NCBI RefSeq assembly: GCF_017565405.1
Contig: NZ_JAGEKR010000018.1
Location: 28,839-92,838 of the forward strand
Length of the DNA stretch: 64,000 bases
Source of the DNA: Allobranchiibius sp. CTAmp26
GTDB taxonomy: Bacteria > Actinomycetota > Actinomycetes > Actinomycetales > Dermatophilaceae
Direction: 5' to 3'
The translations under genes were made by a program, and so were the position numbers. The notes under the pieces are model-generated. The model made no database searches and was not told the DNA's origin. It worked only from the letters and a program-made list of their open reading frames with translations. Position 1 is the first letter of the stretch, and every line of letters begins with the position of its first letter. This document shows, piece by piece, positions 62,826 to 64,000 of the stretch.

Positions 62826-62974
62826 GTCACCTTCCCTGCTTCGACCTTCGCTGGCGCCTCGAGTGAGGCACCCACGAGGTCTCCGGTCTCGACGCTTCGT
62901 CGTGACCAGTTCATTCATCACCATCCATCCCGAGCGCAGACGCGTTTCGGGCTCTCACGAAGGAGAGCACCACG

Positions 62975-63211
62975 GTGGCTAAGCCCGTAGTTCGCAAGCC
63001 CAAGAAGAAGGCCAACCCGCTCAAGGCGGCGAAGGTCGAGAACATCGACTACAAGGACACTGCGCTCCTGCGCAAGTTCATCAGCGACCGCGGCAAGATC
63101 CGCGCCCGCCGGGTGACCGGAGTGTCCGTCCAGGAGCAGCGCCTCATCGCCACGGCCGTCAAGAACGCCCGTGAGATGGCGTTGCTGCCCTACTCCAGCT
63201 CGGCACGCTGA
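62975..63211 (+). CDS. rpsR: Ribosomal protein bS18
   Basis: The 78-residue small-subunit protein, partner of bS6, shows [53 protein letters not shown], the full bS18 signature. The basic lead [18 protein letters not shown] is a short extension. GTG at 62975 follows AAGGAGAGCACCACG. No zinc-ligand Cys set is seen, so this is the zinc-free form. Confidence 0.96.
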   Translation: MAKPVVRKPKKKANPLKAAKVENIDYKDTALLRKFISDRGKIRARRVTGVSVQEQRLIATAVKNAREMALLPYSSSAR

Positions 63212-63228
63212 GCGGAAAGGGACCAGAC

Positions 63229-63678
63229 ATGAAGCTCATCCTCACCCACGAAGTACCCCAGCTCGGCGCCGCAGGCGACGTGGTGGAGGTCAAGGACGGC
63301 TACGGCCGCAACTACCTCCTCCCGCGTGGCTTCGCCACCCAGTGGACCAAGGGCGGCCAGAAGCAGGTCGAGTCGATCACTCGGGCCCGCGCCAGCCGCG
63401 CGGTCAAGAACCTCGAGGACGCTCAGGCGCTCAAGGTTCGCCTGGAGTCCTCGACTGTCACCCTGCCGGTCCGCGCGGGCGGCTCCGGTCGGCTGTACGG
63501 CGCCGTCACCAGTGGTGACATCGCCGACGCGGTGAAGGCCGCCGGTGCCGGCTCTGTCGACCGTCGCACCATCCAGGTCACGACGCCGATCCGGTCGCTC
63601 GGTGCCCACGCTGTGCAGGTCCGCCTGCACCCCGAGGTGCAGGCCGACCTGAAGTTGGACGTCGTCGCCTCGGCGTGA
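63229..63678 (+). CDS. rplI: Ribosomal protein bL9
   Basis: The 149-residue large-subunit protein opens [36 protein letters not shown], the conserved N-terminal domain. A long connecting helix and a C-terminal domain follow ([23 protein letters not shown] ... [21 protein letters not shown]). ATG at 63229 has GAAAGGGACCAGAC upstream. Last gene of the rpsF operon, followed by a strong hairpin. Confidence 0.97.
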   Translation: MKLILTHEVPQLGAAGDVVEVKDGYGRNYLLPRGFATQWTKGGQKQVESITRARASRAVKNLEDAQALKVRLESSTVTLPVRAGGSGRLYGAVTSGDIADAVKAAGAGSVDRRTIQVTTPIRSLGAHAVQVRLHPEVQADLKLDVVASA

Positions 63679-63699
63679 CACCGCACGCAGCTTGGAGGG

Positions 63700-63728
63700 A
63701 AGGCCCCGGGACTCGGTCCCGGGGCCTT
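63700..63728 (+). terminator. Terminator of the rpsF operon
   Basis: AAGGCCCCGGGAC at 63700-63712 pairs perfectly with GTCCCGGGGCCTT at 63716-63728 around loop TCG. The 13-bp stem starts 21 bp past the rplI stop and is followed by CTCCGTTGTG. Confidence 0.88.
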
Positions 63729-64000
63729 CTCCGTTGTGTACGTGCCCACCTCACCTGCTCGCAATGGCCCGCGCAGTACTCGAACGGCTCCCGCAGCCGG
63801 TGGGGACGCTTGTCAGGGCCCGCGCGGTGCCTCAACGGGGTCCCGCCGTCGGTGCGCCCGCCTGCCCCAACCACTCGTTTGGGCCCGCTCGGCCCCCAAC
63901 GGCGCCTGGACACCGTCCTGACAACTCGTTTGGGCCCGCTCGGCCCCGAACGGCGCCTGGACACCGTCCTGACAGCTCGTTTGGGCCCACTCGGTCCCCA
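63729..64000. repeat. Intergenic tail with 51-bp tandem repeats
   Basis: After the terminator there is no supported gene. Copies of a 51-bp unit containing CTCGTTTGGGCCC, GCTCGGCCCC and AACGGCGCCTGGACACCGTC begin at about 63873, 63924 and 63975; the third runs off the window. Period 51 keeps the reading frame, and a leftward frame reads a 17-residue unit with GPSGPKRVV. That frame lies over rplI and is probably not a gene, but a gene outside the window could own the repeats. Confidence 0.75.

Noticed and set aside
63578..63964. Minus-strand frame encoding a 17-residue repeat (GPSGPKRVV)
   Set aside because: Half of it lies antisense to rplI and there is no ribosome-binding site; reported only as DNA repeats.

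Overview
The window is the replication-origin region of a high-GC actinobacterium. dnaA, dnaN, recF, gyrB and gyrA run leftward and rpmH, rnpA, yidD, yidC, jag, rsmG, parA and parB run rightward from an intergenic oriC at about 21.4-21.8 kb. This order, the DUF721 gene between recF and gyrB, a DLW-39 small protein and tRNA-Ile/tRNA-Ala beyond gyrA, and the murJ-pseudokinase-sigM-trxB-trxA block are typical of Actinomycetota. The mix of genes best suits Micrococcales, possibly Dermacoccaceae or a relative; that placement is inference from gene content and was not tested by a search.

Layout. 1-3000: the tail of an ABC transporter ATPase, its permease and a NarL-type two-component system, joined by 4-nt overlaps. 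3001-9654: an accessory segment with an AAA+ ATPase/TPR membrane-protein pair, a putative lipoprotein, an alpha/beta hydrolase and an FMO-like flavoprotein. 9844-23251 (leftward): tRNA-Ala, DLW-39, tRNA-Ile, DUF3566, gyrA, gyrB, a membrane protein, DUF721, recF, gnd, dnaN, oriC, dnaA. 23761-29317 (rightward): rpmH to parB, with a cluster of parS sites. 29401-38934 (leftward): a cell-envelope and redox block of nudix hydrolase, DUF6049, murJ, pseudokinase, sigM, putative anti-sigma factor, trxB and trxA. 39001-50540: CCA-adding enzyme, a P450/glycosyltransferase/acetyltransferase operon, hemerythrin, DUF2867, patatin, biotinyl-domain protein, membrane protein, TetR, padR-ino1 and OsmC. 50622-55777: an ABC transporter followed by a large secreted beta-propeller phosphoesterase. 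55931-63678: bifunctional PBP, a three-gene DUF1772/YcgG-family/DUF1989 operon, a GT-C glycosyltransferase and rpsF-ssb-rpsR-rplI. The last 130 bp hold 51-bp tandem repeats that run off the window.

How the parts fit. oriC carries one perfect and several near-consensus DnaA boxes, and the dnaA upstream region carries three more. ParA/ParB and five parS-like sites lie 5-8 kb from oriC; one parS overlaps the rsmG start codon and another abuts the parB/trxA terminator. MurJ, the pseudokinase, DUF6049, the PBP and the GT-C protein form an envelope set.

The most interesting accessory system is the operon at 58301-60167. A YqcI/YcgG-family protein, related to heme-dependent guanidino N-hydroxylases, is translationally coupled to a DUF1989 protein, related to carboxyguanidine deiminase subunits. 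This suggests an uncharacterised guanidino-nitrogen pathway. The AAA+/TPR membrane pair is the second candidate system.
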